The notes under the pieces were generated by a model, which ran no database searches, was not told where the DNA came from, and saw only the letters and a list, made by a program, of their open reading frames with translations. Below, in pieces: positions 44,623 to 52,265 of a DNA stretch of 64,000 nt; position 1 is the first letter of the stretch, and each line of letters opens with the position of its first letter. The DNA is taken from assembly GCA_965267245.1 (NCBI GenBank), contig OZ253939.1, positions 2,604,001 to 2,668,000 of the forward strand, in the 5' to 3' direction. Origin of the DNA: JANSWY01 sp965267245. Its GTDB lineage: Bacteria; Bacteroidota; Bacteroidia; Cytophagales; Cyclobacteriaceae. The translations under genes were made by a program, and so were the position numbers.

Positions 44623-45470
44623 TTATTGAACAAAATATAAGAAAAAAAGCATCAATAATGATGTTTTTTAATGCTTTTGTAACCAATAGCTCAATTATTG
44701 ACTATATTGAAGTCCGCTTTTTTAAATTTTAAACCAGGAATCTTTGGGGTGCCTCTATGAAAATGGGGCACTTTCTTTTTATATGCACTTCCCTGGCATC
44801 ACTTTTCTAACAATCATTGCATTTAACTCCTACCAATTGTACTGAACCGTGACCTGATCTGTACCAGGTCTGATCTGTAGCGCTGAGCTGAGCTGAGTCT
44901 GACTGACTGACAGGGGAAATAAAGTGTATTTCTGTAACCAGAGGTTAAGTATCTGGTTTTCAGAGGTTACAGATAGCACACTCATTTTGTACCCCCTCTA
45001 TAAAAATGTGTACCCGATGGATTTAATTATGGTGAAGGCACTGTGGTTACAGATTAATCTGTAACCGGTGAAATGTGTAACTAAAATGTGTAACTCTGTA
45101 AATATCTGATTTTCTGAGAATTATATCATATTTACTATTAAGGTTACAGATTTACAGATTATTTCTATTATAAATAGATAAGGGATAAAAAGGGATAAAA
45201 CGCCAGAGCACAATGATGCGACAGGCACTACGCTATTGGTGAAATATTGCACTATTCTAAGTTTTAGCGTGCTATGCGCAATTGTGGGGAGCGGGGAGTG
45301 TAACTGGTAGGTGAGTGGCCAGTACTTTTATAAGGTGTCTACACGTGGGATGTAAACGAAATGAAGGCGCTGAGAATGGCGTATTTGCAAGCAGGGTAGG
45401 TATCTGTGTGCTCTATGGCACGTGTAGACGGTTTATCCCCCTGTATCCCCCGGAGGGGGAACAAAACTGC
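44623..45470. other. 848 nt non-coding segment between early and late regions
   Basis: No ORF longer than about 20 codons looks real here. The segment holds runs of short direct repeats (GCTGAGCTGAGCTGAG, GACTGACTGAC at about 44882-44912), the GGTTACAGAT sites described separately, AAGGGATAAA repeats near 45180-45200, and a CCCCC/GGGGG hairpin at 45447-45461 near the end of the 400-residue gene. Such dense repeats between replication and head genes would suit an origin, a late control region or a packaging site. Confidence 0.6.
44931..45160. repeat. Cluster of GGTTACAGAT sites with a perfect palindrome
   Basis: TCTGTAACC at 44931, GGTTACAGAT at 44965, a perfect 22 bp palindrome GGTTACAGATT/AATCTGTAACC at 45045-45066, and GGTTACAGAT followed by TTACAGATT at 45142-45160. 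Four to six related sites within 230 nt, in both orientations. This looks like binding sites for one protein (iteron-like or operator). Confidence 0.75.
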
Positions 45471-46673
45471 CTAATGATCTGAATTATGAAACCTGTTATA
45501 GAAAAATTTACCTTTTACTGTAAATTCAGCATACTCATTATGTTTAACTCTGATAATTCCGAGTTTCTGATAATCTTTTATCACTTGCGTACCTAATGTA
45601 TCAAAAGCATTTTCATTTTCCGTTACTACTTTGTATAGTGTAGCAAGTCCATCAAATAGATTCGGATGTTCATCCTTGAAAGAATCGTATTGTATCTGAA
45701 AGGTAGATTTTTCTGATTCGTTGATGACTATATTAAATGGTGGATCAAATTCTACCTTATTATCATCATCAGAGTACCTATTACCCTCAGAGGGCTTTGT
45801 ATCCTCAAGCAAGCCTTTCTCAATCTTACTTGCCAATTGAGATAACTTAGATTTACTGAAATGATGATTAATTGCAGAAATGAAAGGTTGTACATTTACC
45901 AAATAAAATACGGATTCTTGCGCTATTCCATCAATCTGAATATTAGCTGGAACTACACCATTTTTCAATTTGTAAAGAAAATCATCTAGAGCCTCGGAGT
46001 TTAGTGAATAAATAAAATTTTTTGAGAGCTTAGCGAGCTGGTCAATTGTTATTGATGCCCCTCTCTTACCAGACAATAATTTTTGATTAAGTTGTCCTTC
46101 ATATCTTATTAGCACTTCCTTTGAATCAGCATTTTCTTTCTCAATCAACTTGATCTCATCAATTAACTCTCCATTTTCCTTCCTTACAGTGGTCAATTGT
46201 GAATTACTAAATTCTAATTGACTGTTTAATTTATCAATCCGAAGTTCCTTTTCTTTGATAGAGATTCTACTCTGTTTCTCTAGTATTTCATTCTCGTCAG
46301 CTAAAATCTGATATCTTTCCTGAAGGTCTTTGTGTCTACTTTTTGAAACTATTCTTTTGTTACCGAATTTCTCTAGGAGTATTGGTTTCACATTATCTTC
46401 AAATAGTACGGATGCTATTAGTCCAAAATAATGCACCACATAGTATAATAGCAAATACGCGAACGCCAATGCGAGAGGCCACCAAAATGAAATTTCATAC
46501 TTACTAATTGCTTCAATCTTCTCTTTATTAGTATCGTAGGTCCCAATGTACATTAGCGTAATCAGGAATTCCCAATTATAATAAACTAGAAGTATGATAA
46601 GTGTGAACCAGTATGGATTTTTGAGTCTTTCACCAAATGATTGCTGGATGTCTTTGAAAACTGTGCCAAACAT
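45471..46673 (-). CDS. Membrane protein with long coiled coil and C-terminal winged-helix-like end (accessory)
   Basis: 400 residues. Two N-terminal TM segments (WFTLIILLVYYNWEFLITLMY and WPLALAFAYLLLYYVVHYF), a coiled coil at residues 115-205, and a soluble C-terminal half ending KDYQKLGIIRVKHNEYAEFTVKGKFFYNR, which resembles a small winged helix. Not needed for replication or virion. It lies with the secreted gene upstream in an independently promoted unit. Such membrane accessory proteins often block superinfection; that is inference. Confidence 0.55.
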   Translation of the reverse strand: MFGTVFKDIQQSFGERLKNPYWFTLIILLVYYNWEFLITLMYIGTYDTNKEKIEAISKYEISFWWPLALAFAYLLLYYVVHYFGLIASVLFEDNVKPILLEKFGNKRIVSKSRHKDLQERYQILADENEILEKQSRISIKEKELRIDKLNSQLEFSNSQLTTVRKENGELIDEIKLIEKENADSKEVLIRYEGQLNQKLLSGKRGASITIDQLAKLSKNFIYSLNSEALDDFLYKLKNGVVPANIQIDGIAQESVFYLVNVQPFISAINHHFSKSKLSQLASKIEKGLLEDTKPSEGNRYSDDDNKVEFDPPFNIVINESEKSTFQIQYDSFKDEHPNLFDGLATLYKVVTENENAFDTLGTQVIKDYQKLGIIRVKHNEYAEFTVKGKFFYNRFHNSDH

Positions 46674-46712
46674 GTTCTGTCTTTTCTTGAAAAAATGAAA
46701 TCAACTATACAC

Positions 46713-47312
46713 CTATTTCCTTAATCTTTCTACCCTTTTTAGGTGAGTCCCGGCGGCAAAATCCACACCAAACCCAATGATTGATGACACGCCACCGATT
46801 ATTACAATTGTGGAGCCATCTTCCGCTTGGGTGGACCCTACTATTGCCAGTACAAGACCTAATACCTGTAATCCTTTACCAATATTTCTCTGACTGTTAA
46901 AATTTACTACGTCTTCTATGAGCAGATCAATTCTTTCTTCATCAGTGCCTTCAAAAGGTTTGTAAGGAGATCCAAAGTCATCACCTCCTGTTAGGCTGTG
47001 CCTAACCTTTCGTGTCTGATTATTTATATTCTGATAAATTGGATCAAACCCCTCTATGTCTATAAATTCCACGGTTACACCATTCCCTTCCAGCAGCTCT
47101 ACCAGATCTGGATCAGCAAACTCCATAAATGTGACCTTATATATATTTTCTATGGGGTAGTTTCCTGAATCAGTGAAAAGGAATTTTTGATTATATGCCT
47201 GGTATGCAGTTGTATCTTTTTCACCTTCAGACTCAATGATGACAATATCATTCTGTGCCTGGGATATAAAGAATAACAGGATAGCTGAAGTAGTTAAGAT
47301 TAATCTTTTCAT
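46713..47312 (-). CDS. Secreted/periplasmic protein with C-terminal membrane segments (accessory)
   Basis: 199 residues from the ATG at 47312, chosen because it gives a proper signal peptide (MKRLILTTSAILLFFISQAQ) and follows a good promoter by 5 nt. The middle is acidic; near the C-terminus two glycine-rich hydrophobic stretches (GLQVLGLVLAIVGS, IVIIGGVSSIIGFGVDFAAG) form a helical hairpin. Paired with the 400-residue membrane gene downstream. Function unknown. Confidence 0.6.
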   Translation of the reverse strand: MKRLILTTSAILLFFISQAQNDIVIIESEGEKDTTAYQAYNQKFLFTDSGNYPIENIYKVTFMEFADPDLVELLEGNGVTVEFIDIEGFDPIYQNINNQTRKVRHSLTGGDDFGSPYKPFEGTDEERIDLLIEDVVNFNSQRNIGKGLQVLGLVLAIVGSTQAEDGSTIVIIGGVSSIIGFGVDFAAGTHLKRVERLRK

Positions 47313-47317
47313 GCCAT

Positions 47318-47363
47318 CAAACTTGATGTAATTACAGATATGAGTCAATACCTAAAATTAGGT
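47318..47363 (-). promoter_or_regulatory. Promoter and operator of the accessory pair
   Basis: Minus strand: TTG (47346-47348), 20 nt spacer, CAAGTTTG (47318-47325, one mismatch to TAnnTTTG), then 5 nt to the ATG. An inverted repeat ACCTAA-AA-TTAGGT (47350-47363) adjoins the -33 box and may be an operator. Confidence 0.6.
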
Positions 47364-47455
47364 ATTTATTGAGCAGTATTTGGTAGTTAAGATTCTATGA
47401 GGTAATCTTGATACACTTTGGCCACCTCCCTGGTGGCTGAATCGTAAGACAGATG

Positions 47456-47490
47456 GTGTAAAAAGGAAGCTCGAGGGCTTCCTTTTGCTT
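47456..47490 (-). terminator. Intrinsic terminator of the early operon
   Basis: AAAAGGAAGC pairs with GCTTCCTTTT around TCGAGG (47461-47486) with further T residues on both sides, so it may work in both directions. It lies 31 nt after the last early gene. Confidence 0.85.
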
Positions 47491-47516
47491 TTAGGGTTTC
47501 ATTCCGCTTCCAAGTC

Positions 47517-47723
47517 TCAAAATGGACATTCAGTTTCAGTTTGAAAATATGAGTGCTTCACATTTATTTTTTCATGGATACTTAAATCCTCGTACCAATC
47601 TTCTATTCCGGCATCAATAATATACCACATCACGGAATCCTCCAGGTAAACAATTCCATCTTCATCAGGAAAGTTCTTAAGAAAGTGATCGCATTTTATT
47701 TTTACTTGATCACAACCTTTCAT
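47517..47723 (-). CDS. Small hypothetical early phage protein
   Basis: 68 residues, acidic with several aromatic residues (YLEDSVMWYIIDAGIEDWYEDL). ATGA overlap with the upstream gene. Last gene of the early operon. No function recognised; acidic small proteins of this kind often bind host enzymes, which is only a possibility. Confidence 0.5.
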   Translation of the reverse strand: MKGCDQVKIKCDHFLKNFPDEDGIVYLEDSVMWYIIDAGIEDWYEDLSIHEKINVKHSYFQTETECPF

Positions 47724-48148
47724 TGGTTCAATGCTCGATGTAATTCAATCTCAGTTTGAGCAATTTTGATAATAGAATTAGCGTCTTTATTGATCTGCTC
47801 AGCCTGCGGGATGTAGTCTTTATTCTCCTGGACTTTCTTGATATTGTCCATCAGTACATCTTTGACATCCCTGAGAACTGAGCTACCAACCAGGAGTTCT
47901 ACCTTAGGGTCTTCCTTTTTCTCCGGAAGAAATGTATTAAGCTTCTCAATACCTATTTCATTACATCTATCTAACCAATGGAGCAGATCCTGAGAATTAT
48001 CAAAATCAAGCCTGCCGGTAGAAGTATGAATAATGAAGCTCCCCTGAGGTGAAGATTCATGTGATTCAAATTTAAAAGGTGCTTCACCTGTAATTTGATA
48101 GGCTTTTCCATGCCTCAACCTAAGCCTGTTTTCTATCGCTGTATTCAT
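47720..48148 (-). CDS. Hypothetical early phage protein
   Basis: 142 residues. The N-terminal half resembles the start of the 131-residue gene at 52689 (both have a strand of the type RLDFDNSQDLLHWL / EHFENDKTLFNWI, suggesting a shared small domain). The C-terminal half is helical. It overlaps the HNH gene by 29 nt. Function unknown. Confidence 0.5.
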   Translation of the reverse strand: MNTAIENRLRLRHGKAYQITGEAPFKFESHESSPQGSFIIHTSTGRLDFDNSQDLLHWLDRCNEIGIEKLNTFLPEKKEDPKVELLVGSSVLRDVKDVLMDNIKKVQENKDYIPQAEQINKDANSIIKIAQTEIELHRALNQ

Positions 48149-48986
48149 TTTTAATAATATGATTAAGTAATAATTGCTGTCTTTTTACTTCTATTAGATC
48201 CGGATTTTGTTCCTGGATAATCTGCTGAAGGTTCTTGTCCCGGGTAAGGTATGAAAGCACCTTTTGATCAGATATATTTCCTTCCTCCCAGTTGGCGGAA
48301 TGAGATAACCCTGCCTTCTCAGTATTTCTGTTTCTTCTAGCATTTTCCGCCATGCTAATGCAAGCGAGATTTTCTATAACGCAATTCAAGGTATTACCAT
48401 CTTTAAAGATGATACAATGACGGTGTGGTATCTCTCCATGATGCTCTTTCCATAATACTCTGTGGTATAGATCCCACTTTGATTTACTGATCCTGATGTA
48501 GAAATACTGGGTTAGTTTCCCTGTTTTCACTGATCTATCATTCCTCAACCTAATCGCGCCATCATGGAGAGTATTTCCCGGAAGGTGACCCTTCTTAAAC
48601 TCTGATTTAGGAGACACACGCTTTCCTGTTCTACCCGCATTCCAGGGGTTTATCCCTGGTTTAAATCTGCCTTTCTCCAACTGGCTTTGATCTTTCTTCC
48701 ATCCTGACTCCTTTGCTTTTTTACGGATTGAGCTCTTTGATACTTGGTATCTCCTGGAAAGAACAGAATTGCTCGTGATGGAATATTCTTTTTCAAATTT
48801 CTCCAAGTCTACAGATTTCCATGGGCTATTCTTTGACAGATGAGAAACCACCTTCTTTAATTTCAGTACTTTGGCCTTACTCTTTACTGCTTTATAGGTG
48901 CGTCCCAAGTGTTCGGCAACATGTTCAGTTGGATCCACCGGATACTTTTCTTTCAAGTATGATATATCTGAATCAGTCCACTTCAT
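48120..48986 (-). CDS. HNH endonuclease with N-terminal DNA-binding repeats
   Basis: 288 residues. Two Myb/SANT-like helical units at the N-terminus (WTDSDISYLKEKYPVDPTEHVAEHLG and a second around WKSVDLEKFEKEYSI) precede an HNH_3-like nuclease: YHRVLWKEHHGEIPHRHCI then GNTLNCVIENLACIS. This arrangement is typical of free-standing homing endonucleases and phage HNH proteins. It is in the early operon, not next to terminase, so a packaging role is unlikely. An ACGATCG-like motif precedes its start. Confidence 0.8.
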   Translation of the reverse strand: MKWTDSDISYLKEKYPVDPTEHVAEHLGRTYKAVKSKAKVLKLKKVVSHLSKNSPWKSVDLEKFEKEYSITSNSVLSRRYQVSKSSIRKKAKESGWKKDQSQLEKGRFKPGINPWNAGRTGKRVSPKSEFKKGHLPGNTLHDGAIRLRNDRSVKTGKLTQYFYIRISKSKWDLYHRVLWKEHHGEIPHRHCIIFKDGNTLNCVIENLACISMAENARRNRNTEKAGLSHSANWEEGNISDQKVLSYLTRDKNLQQIIQEQNPDLIEVKRQQLLLNHIIKNEYSDRKQA

Positions 48987-48998
48987 TTAATGGATCGA

Positions 48999-49178
48999 TT
49001 AATCAGCATTCATTTCTTCCACAAATTCATCGGCAGCTGCTTCCGGAGTTTTACCGCTTTCCCATTCCCATTCAAATGAGTATTTATCTATCGGGCCTCT
49101 ATACCCTGACTTCTGACATCTTTCCTGGAAAATGTCAAACCATGAGTCAAAATCAATGTCATTTGTTAATTCTTCCAT
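48999..49178 (-). CDS. 59-residue acidic early phage protein
   Basis: ATG at 49178, TAA ending at 48999. The product begins MEELTNDIDFDSWFDIFQER and ends AAADEFVEEMNAD; it is strongly acidic with several Trp and Phe. It overlaps the next upstream gene by 20 nt and fills the gap before the HNH gene. Unlike its neighbours it lacks the ACGATCG motif. Function unknown; DNA-mimic style acidity is noted but not evidence. Confidence 0.6.
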   Translation of the reverse strand: MEELTNDIDFDSWFDIFQERCQKSGYRGPIDKYSFEWEWESGKTPEAAADEFVEEMNAD

Positions 49179-49368
49179 CTGTTGTCAGAAAACTTAAATC
49201 ATCTTTCGGCACCCTATAGCTAAACCAAGAATCACCATTTGGCTCAAGTGTCTCAGAGTCGCATGTTCTTAATTCAACGCTAAGAGTTTTGGGCATTACT
49301 TTTAGTATTGTCCATTCGTATATTGTACCCTCAAAGTCCCGCCTATATATGCCTGTCTTTATCATCAT
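49159..49368 (-). CDS. Small hypothetical early phage protein
   Basis: 69 residues from the ATG at 49368 (a second ATG follows at once). The longer frame runs back into the YubB-like gene and is rejected, because the start-associated motif sits 4 nt before this ATG. Beta-rich (YEWTILKVMPKTLSVELRT). Function unknown. Confidence 0.55.
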   Translation of the reverse strand: MMIKTGIYRRDFEGTIYEWTILKVMPKTLSVELRTCDSETLEPNGDSWFSYRVPKDDLSFLTTDGRINK

Positions 49369-49384
49369 TTTGGATCGTATAATG

Positions 49385-50152
49385 TTATTCTTCTTCAACG
49401 TATTGGTATTTCCCATCAACCATTTTGATATAGTCGCATTTAGGGTGTAACTCAAGAAAAATTTCATACGCTTCATTACTTCCGTCTTCCGGTTGAAATA
49501 CCTCTAAAGCATCACCATTTTTCAATATTACTTTCCCTACATTCGATCCACTATCCTCATCAGCATAATCACAATGCAGCTCTATTCCAGGAAATTGAGT
49601 AGACAGTTCTGCCATTAACTTTATTGGAGCAGTCCAAGCTGTTTGAAAATATATAGTATCGCTTGTGTTTCTTTCATCATTAGTTTCGTAAGCATTCCAT
49701 TTTGTACCCCAATTAGCTTTGTTCCATTCATACCACGATGTACTACCATGTTCTCGATAGTTTTTTAGGCATTGAATAAACATGTCTAATTCCTCCGTAG
49801 AGAAGTCTTTAACGTTCTGCTTTCGCTTTCCTGTCAAATGTTCCATTGCTGTGGATGCGTGTAGTCTACTTGCTAGGTCGCCATAGTTTCTGTTTTTCAA
49901 CATCTCAGAAGGTGATGAAGGCATTTGAGTAAATAGTAGTGAAAAATCAATTTGACCTGTACAAATTTCAACCCACATTTTAACCCCTTCATGAACCTCC
50001 AGATCCATTCCTTCTGGTCTTGTAATTATTTTGTTGAAATCCATTCTATTCTCTACCCCATCTTCATTAGTGGATTTGATGTGATCCAGTAGTTTTTTTA
50101 CTTCCTGTGCATCACCGACTACCTTGAGTCTATTTTGAATATGATTTGGCAT
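49385..50152 (-). CDS. YubB/DUF1281 ferredoxin-like domain protein
   Basis: 255 residues from the ATG at 50152 (MPNHIQNRLKVVG), the usual start of the family. Conserved segments: WNKANWGTKWNAYE, FQTAWTAPIKLMAELSTQFP and YADEDSGSNVGK. These proteins occur on plasmids and phages (Api92-like); their role is not established. The ACGATCG motif lies 19 nt upstream, farther than in the neighbours, and a TTG start at 50182 would place the motif inside the frame. Confidence 0.8.
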   Translation of the reverse strand: MPNHIQNRLKVVGDAQEVKKLLDHIKSTNEDGVENRMDFNKIITRPEGMDLEVHEGVKMWVEICTGQIDFSLLFTQMPSSPSEMLKNRNYGDLASRLHASTAMEHLTGKRKQNVKDFSTEELDMFIQCLKNYREHGSTSWYEWNKANWGTKWNAYETNDERNTSDTIYFQTAWTAPIKLMAELSTQFPGIELHCDYADEDSGSNVGKVILKNGDALEVFQPEDGSNEAYEIFLELHPKCDYIKMVDGKYQYVEEE

Positions 50153-50178
50153 AATTTTATATTTTATTTTCGATCGTA

Positions 50179-50892
50179 TCAAGAGGCCATAGCCCCGTTG
50201 TTAAATAAATTCAGTTGTGCCACATGATCATCGAATCTTTTCAGCCCTGCAGCATGATAGTTTTCATCGATCTCGAATAGATCCAGATCAAAACCAAGAT
50301 CATGACAGGCAATAGCTATTGACATAGATCCGCCGTGTGTATCAAGTATTTTCATTCCAGGTTTAGCAAATTTGTCAAGTAACCACTTGTACAAAATCAC
50401 TGGTTTCTGAGTAGGGTGAATTCTCTTTTCACATATCTTCTTGTTCCCTTGCTGAATGTGTCCTTCGGTCGCACTCTTACCCTGCATCATTCCGTTCCAC
50501 ATAAAACGGAACATTCTGGTAGATTCAATTGAGGAAATTGAAGCTATTTCACAGTCGGAGTATGAACTATTAGCATTGCATTTATCCCAAATGATCCGGC
50601 CAGAACCAGGACTAAACTGGAAATAGTTTATTCCCCATATTATTTGATCTTTAGATACCCTAGTGAGCTCATCAAAGTAGTCCTTCATAGGAACCGACCA
50701 ACTATTTTCCAAAGGTTTATAGCTGGTTCTCTTCACACCTTTTGATGAAACCTTTTGACCATAGTACTGCCTTTTCTCGGGTCCTGAGAAATAAGGAGGA
50801 TCAACTATGGCCAAATCATATTGGTTATCCTTCATTTCTGCCATTGCTGGCATACAGTCTCTAAGGTTTATGTTTATTTCAGGGTTACCCAT
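50179..50892 (-). CDS. Orphan DNA adenine methyltransferase
   Basis: 237 residues. Motif IV is DPPYFSG (residues 31-37), motif I is LDTHGGSMSIAIA near residue 195, and the region HPTQKPVILYKWLL lies between, an order typical of beta-type phage N6-adenine methylases. No restriction nuclease is adjacent, so it is solitary. The target is unknown; HPTQKP-type phage enzymes vary. It may protect phage DNA or influence expression through GATC sites, which would be inference. Confidence 0.88.
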   Translation of the reverse strand: MGNPEININLRDCMPAMAEMKDNQYDLAIVDPPYFSGPEKRQYYGQKVSSKGVKRTSYKPLENSWSVPMKDYFDELTRVSKDQIIWGINYFQFSPGSGRIIWDKCNANSSYSDCEIASISSIESTRMFRFMWNGMMQGKSATEGHIQQGNKKICEKRIHPTQKPVILYKWLLDKFAKPGMKILDTHGGSMSIAIACHDLGFDLDLFEIDENYHAAGLKRFDDHVAQLNLFNNGAMAS

Positions 50893-51065
50893 TACCGATC
50901 GTCTTTTGATTCTGAATAGACTTTACCTAATTGCTCCAAAACTTCCATAGCTTCGTCAAATTCTTCTCCCTCTAAATGTGGAGAGTAATCATATAAAAAC
51001 TGCCGACATAAGGATTCAAAATCTACTTTTAATCCTTGTTTTTCTAAGTCAGTATTATCAATCAT
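50892..51065 (-). CDS. 57-residue early phage protein
   Basis: ATG at 51065, TAA at 50892-50894, which overlaps the methylase ATG (TAATG). The product starts MIDNTDLEKQGLKVDFES and ends KVYSESKDDR; acidic and helical. The last three codons (Asp-Asp-Arg) are themselves the GACGATCGG motif of the next gene. Preceded by its own motif 4 nt before the start. Function unknown. Confidence 0.6.
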   Translation of the reverse strand: MIDNTDLEKQGLKVDFESLCRQFLYDYSPHLEGEEFDEAMEVLEQLGKVYSESKDDR

Positions 51066-51328
51066 ATCCGATCGTCTTGAGTGGCTTGCGACTCGGTTAA
51101 AGTTTTAGTTGTCATTACACTAAATAGTGATTTCAAATCATCCACATCTTTAACTTCTCTGACAAATATCTCACGTCCATAGGTATCAGTGGATGCTATG
51201 GTTCTACCTTTATCAATGTGGATATTGAAGTACTTTATAAATTCATCTTCAACCTCTATCTCATACATTTCAGAGACACAGTTTACTTTAATGAAACCTA
51301 AATTTTTTAGTTGCTCAACTGTTATCAT
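51062..51328 (-). CDS. Small hypothetical early phage protein
   Basis: 88 residues, mixed alpha/beta (EIEVEDEFIKYFNIHIDKG, SLFSVMTTKTLTE). Ends QDDRI, encoded by the start-associated motif of the next gene, and overlaps it by 4 nt. Its own motif is 3 nt before the ATG. Function unknown. Confidence 0.55.
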   Translation of the reverse strand: MITVEQLKNLGFIKVNCVSEMYEIEVEDEFIKYFNIHIDKGRTIASTDTYGREIFVREVKDVDDLKSLFSVMTTKTLTESQATQDDRI

Positions 51329-51602
51329 TTCGATCGATTTGGGATAATTGCTCTCTTAGTTCCTTCAACCTATTCCGGTTCCATTTTAGATTAGAGAAAT
51401 AGTCTTCGTTCTCAGCTTCCAGACCTTCAATTTCTTCTTCTCTCTCTATTATCTGACTTTCCTTATCAGAACAACTCGCACAAATGATTGTGTTTGGATA
51501 CCACTTTTCAGAGGTTCCGCCATCATTCAAATCGAAGATACCGCCACAGTTACTACACGGCGTTGGCATCTCCATTACTCCTTCTGCAAAATATTCTTCC
51601 AT
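51315..51602 (-). CDS. Zinc-ribbon and coiled-coil early phage protein
   Basis: 95 residues. The N-terminal half has two Cys pairs (CSNCGG and CASCSD, 23 residues apart), suitable for one zinc ion; the C-terminal half is a coiled coil (IEREEEIEGLEAENEDYF). The layout suits a nucleic-acid or protein adaptor. Overlaps the next gene by 14 nt. A start-associated motif lies 6 nt before its ATG. Confidence 0.65.
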   Translation of the reverse strand: MEEYFAEGVMEMPTPCSNCGGIFDLNDGGTSEKWYPNTIICASCSDKESQIIEREEEIEGLEAENEDYFSNLKWNRNRLKELREQLSQIDRNDNS

Positions 51603-51614
51603 CTTATTGATCGG

Positions 51615-51941
51615 TTAAAGTTCGTCTGAGTACTTTACACCATGATCTTTCATTACTGAATCCAAGTAATTACCACACTGATTGCCAAAGTTTCTGAGGT
51701 TCTCGATATTAAACCTTGAATAATTTCGTAGATCAGAAACCCTTTCAATTCCATACCTGGAAAGAATAGTTTTCAATCTTGTCCCGGTTGCACTATCACC
51801 GATAACATCTGAGATTAGAGCGTCTGGATGAGCTTTGCGATCATCATTTCTTTTATCTAGGATGGACCTACACTCTGCGATGATTTTTTCCAAATCACTA
51901 TCAGGTAATTGTTTGAATATTTTGATAGTATCTAAATACAT
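51615..51941 (-). CDS. Early phage protein with RNA polymerase alpha-CTD-like domain
   Basis: 108 residues. Residues 45-108 follow the helix-hairpin-helix pattern of bacterial alpha-CTD: TGTRLKTILSRYGIERVSDL, then NLRNFGNQCGNYLDSVMKDHG, closely parallel to the RxxNCLKxxxIxTIxxL and YRNFGxKSLxEIxxxL of host alpha. The N-terminal part is a helical segment with KRNDDRKAHPDAL. It could bind UP-element-like DNA or compete with host alpha to redirect transcription. Structure call moderate, function inferred. Confidence 0.65.
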   Translation of the reverse strand: MYLDTIKIFKQLPDSDLEKIIAECRSILDKRNDDRKAHPDALISDVIGDSATGTRLKTILSRYGIERVSDLRNYSRFNIENLRNFGNQCGNYLDSVMKDHGVKYSDEL

Positions 51942-52054
51942 ACAGTTTTAATTTTAAATGTGTCTTTTTCAATTCTGCTAGGATGTTGATTTGATAGTTT
52001 AGAAAAACGATACCCCCTGAACTTCAATTGTGAAATGCATATAAGAGAATCCAT
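51932..52054 (-). CDS. 40-residue ORF in the early operon
   Basis: ATG at 52054 lies one base after the TGA of the upstream gene and its TAG overlaps the next gene start, so it fits tightly in the operon. The product begins MDSLICISQLKFRGYRFSKL and is basic. It has no recognised motif; the tight junctions are the main support. Confidence 0.45.
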   Translation of the reverse strand: MDSLICISQLKFRGYRFSKLSNQHPSRIEKDTFKIKTVCI

Positions 52055-52055
52055 C

Positions 52056-52265
52056 TCAGTGCGATCTATATTTTATATATCTCATGAACCATGATACAGA
52101 TACTGGAAGCCAGAATACCAATAGGAATAACTGGCTAATGAAGATAAAAAGAGACTCTCGGGGAACTCCATATTTGAGCTTCTCATAAGCTTTCATGTAC
52201 TTCTCAAAAAGTACAGGCATTGCGATGGTGCCAATGGTCAAGTATATTAGAATTGCCTCGATCAT
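52056..52265 (-). CDS. Small two-TM membrane protein
   Basis: 69 residues with two hydrophobic segments (AILIYLTIGTIAMPVLF and LFIFISQLFLLVFWLPVSVSW) joined by a basic loop. Overlaps the upstream gene by 4 nt (ATGA). Membrane proteins in early operons are often exclusion or host-modification factors; no family recognised. Confidence 0.6.
   Translation of the reverse strand: MIEAILIYLTIGTIAMPVLFEKYMKAYEKLKYGVPRESLFIFISQLFLLVFWLPVSVSWFMRYIKYRSH

Larger units (their letters stand above)
48993..51612 (-). repeat. Start-associated ACGATCG motif family in the early operon
   Basis: GATC-centred motifs lie before seven start codons: GATC at 48993, 49373, 50172, 50897, 51070, 51332 and 51609 (lowest coordinate), before starts at 48986, 49368, 50152, 50892, 51065, 51328 and 51602. 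Gaps are 6, 4, 19, 4, 4, 3 and 6 nt. Minus-strand forms include GACGATCGGTAATG, GACGATCGGATATG, ATCGATCGAAATG and TACGATCCAAAATG. The motif often overlaps the last codons of the gene before. Confidence 0.8.

Noticed and set aside
44881..45200. Possible CRISPR array
   Set aside because: The repeats are short, in both orientations and without regular spacers; they look like protein binding sites.
48120..48986. HNH nuclease as packaging cofactor
   Set aside because: Packaging HNH genes normally lie next to terminase; this one is in the early operon with Myb-like repeats typical of free-standing nucleases.
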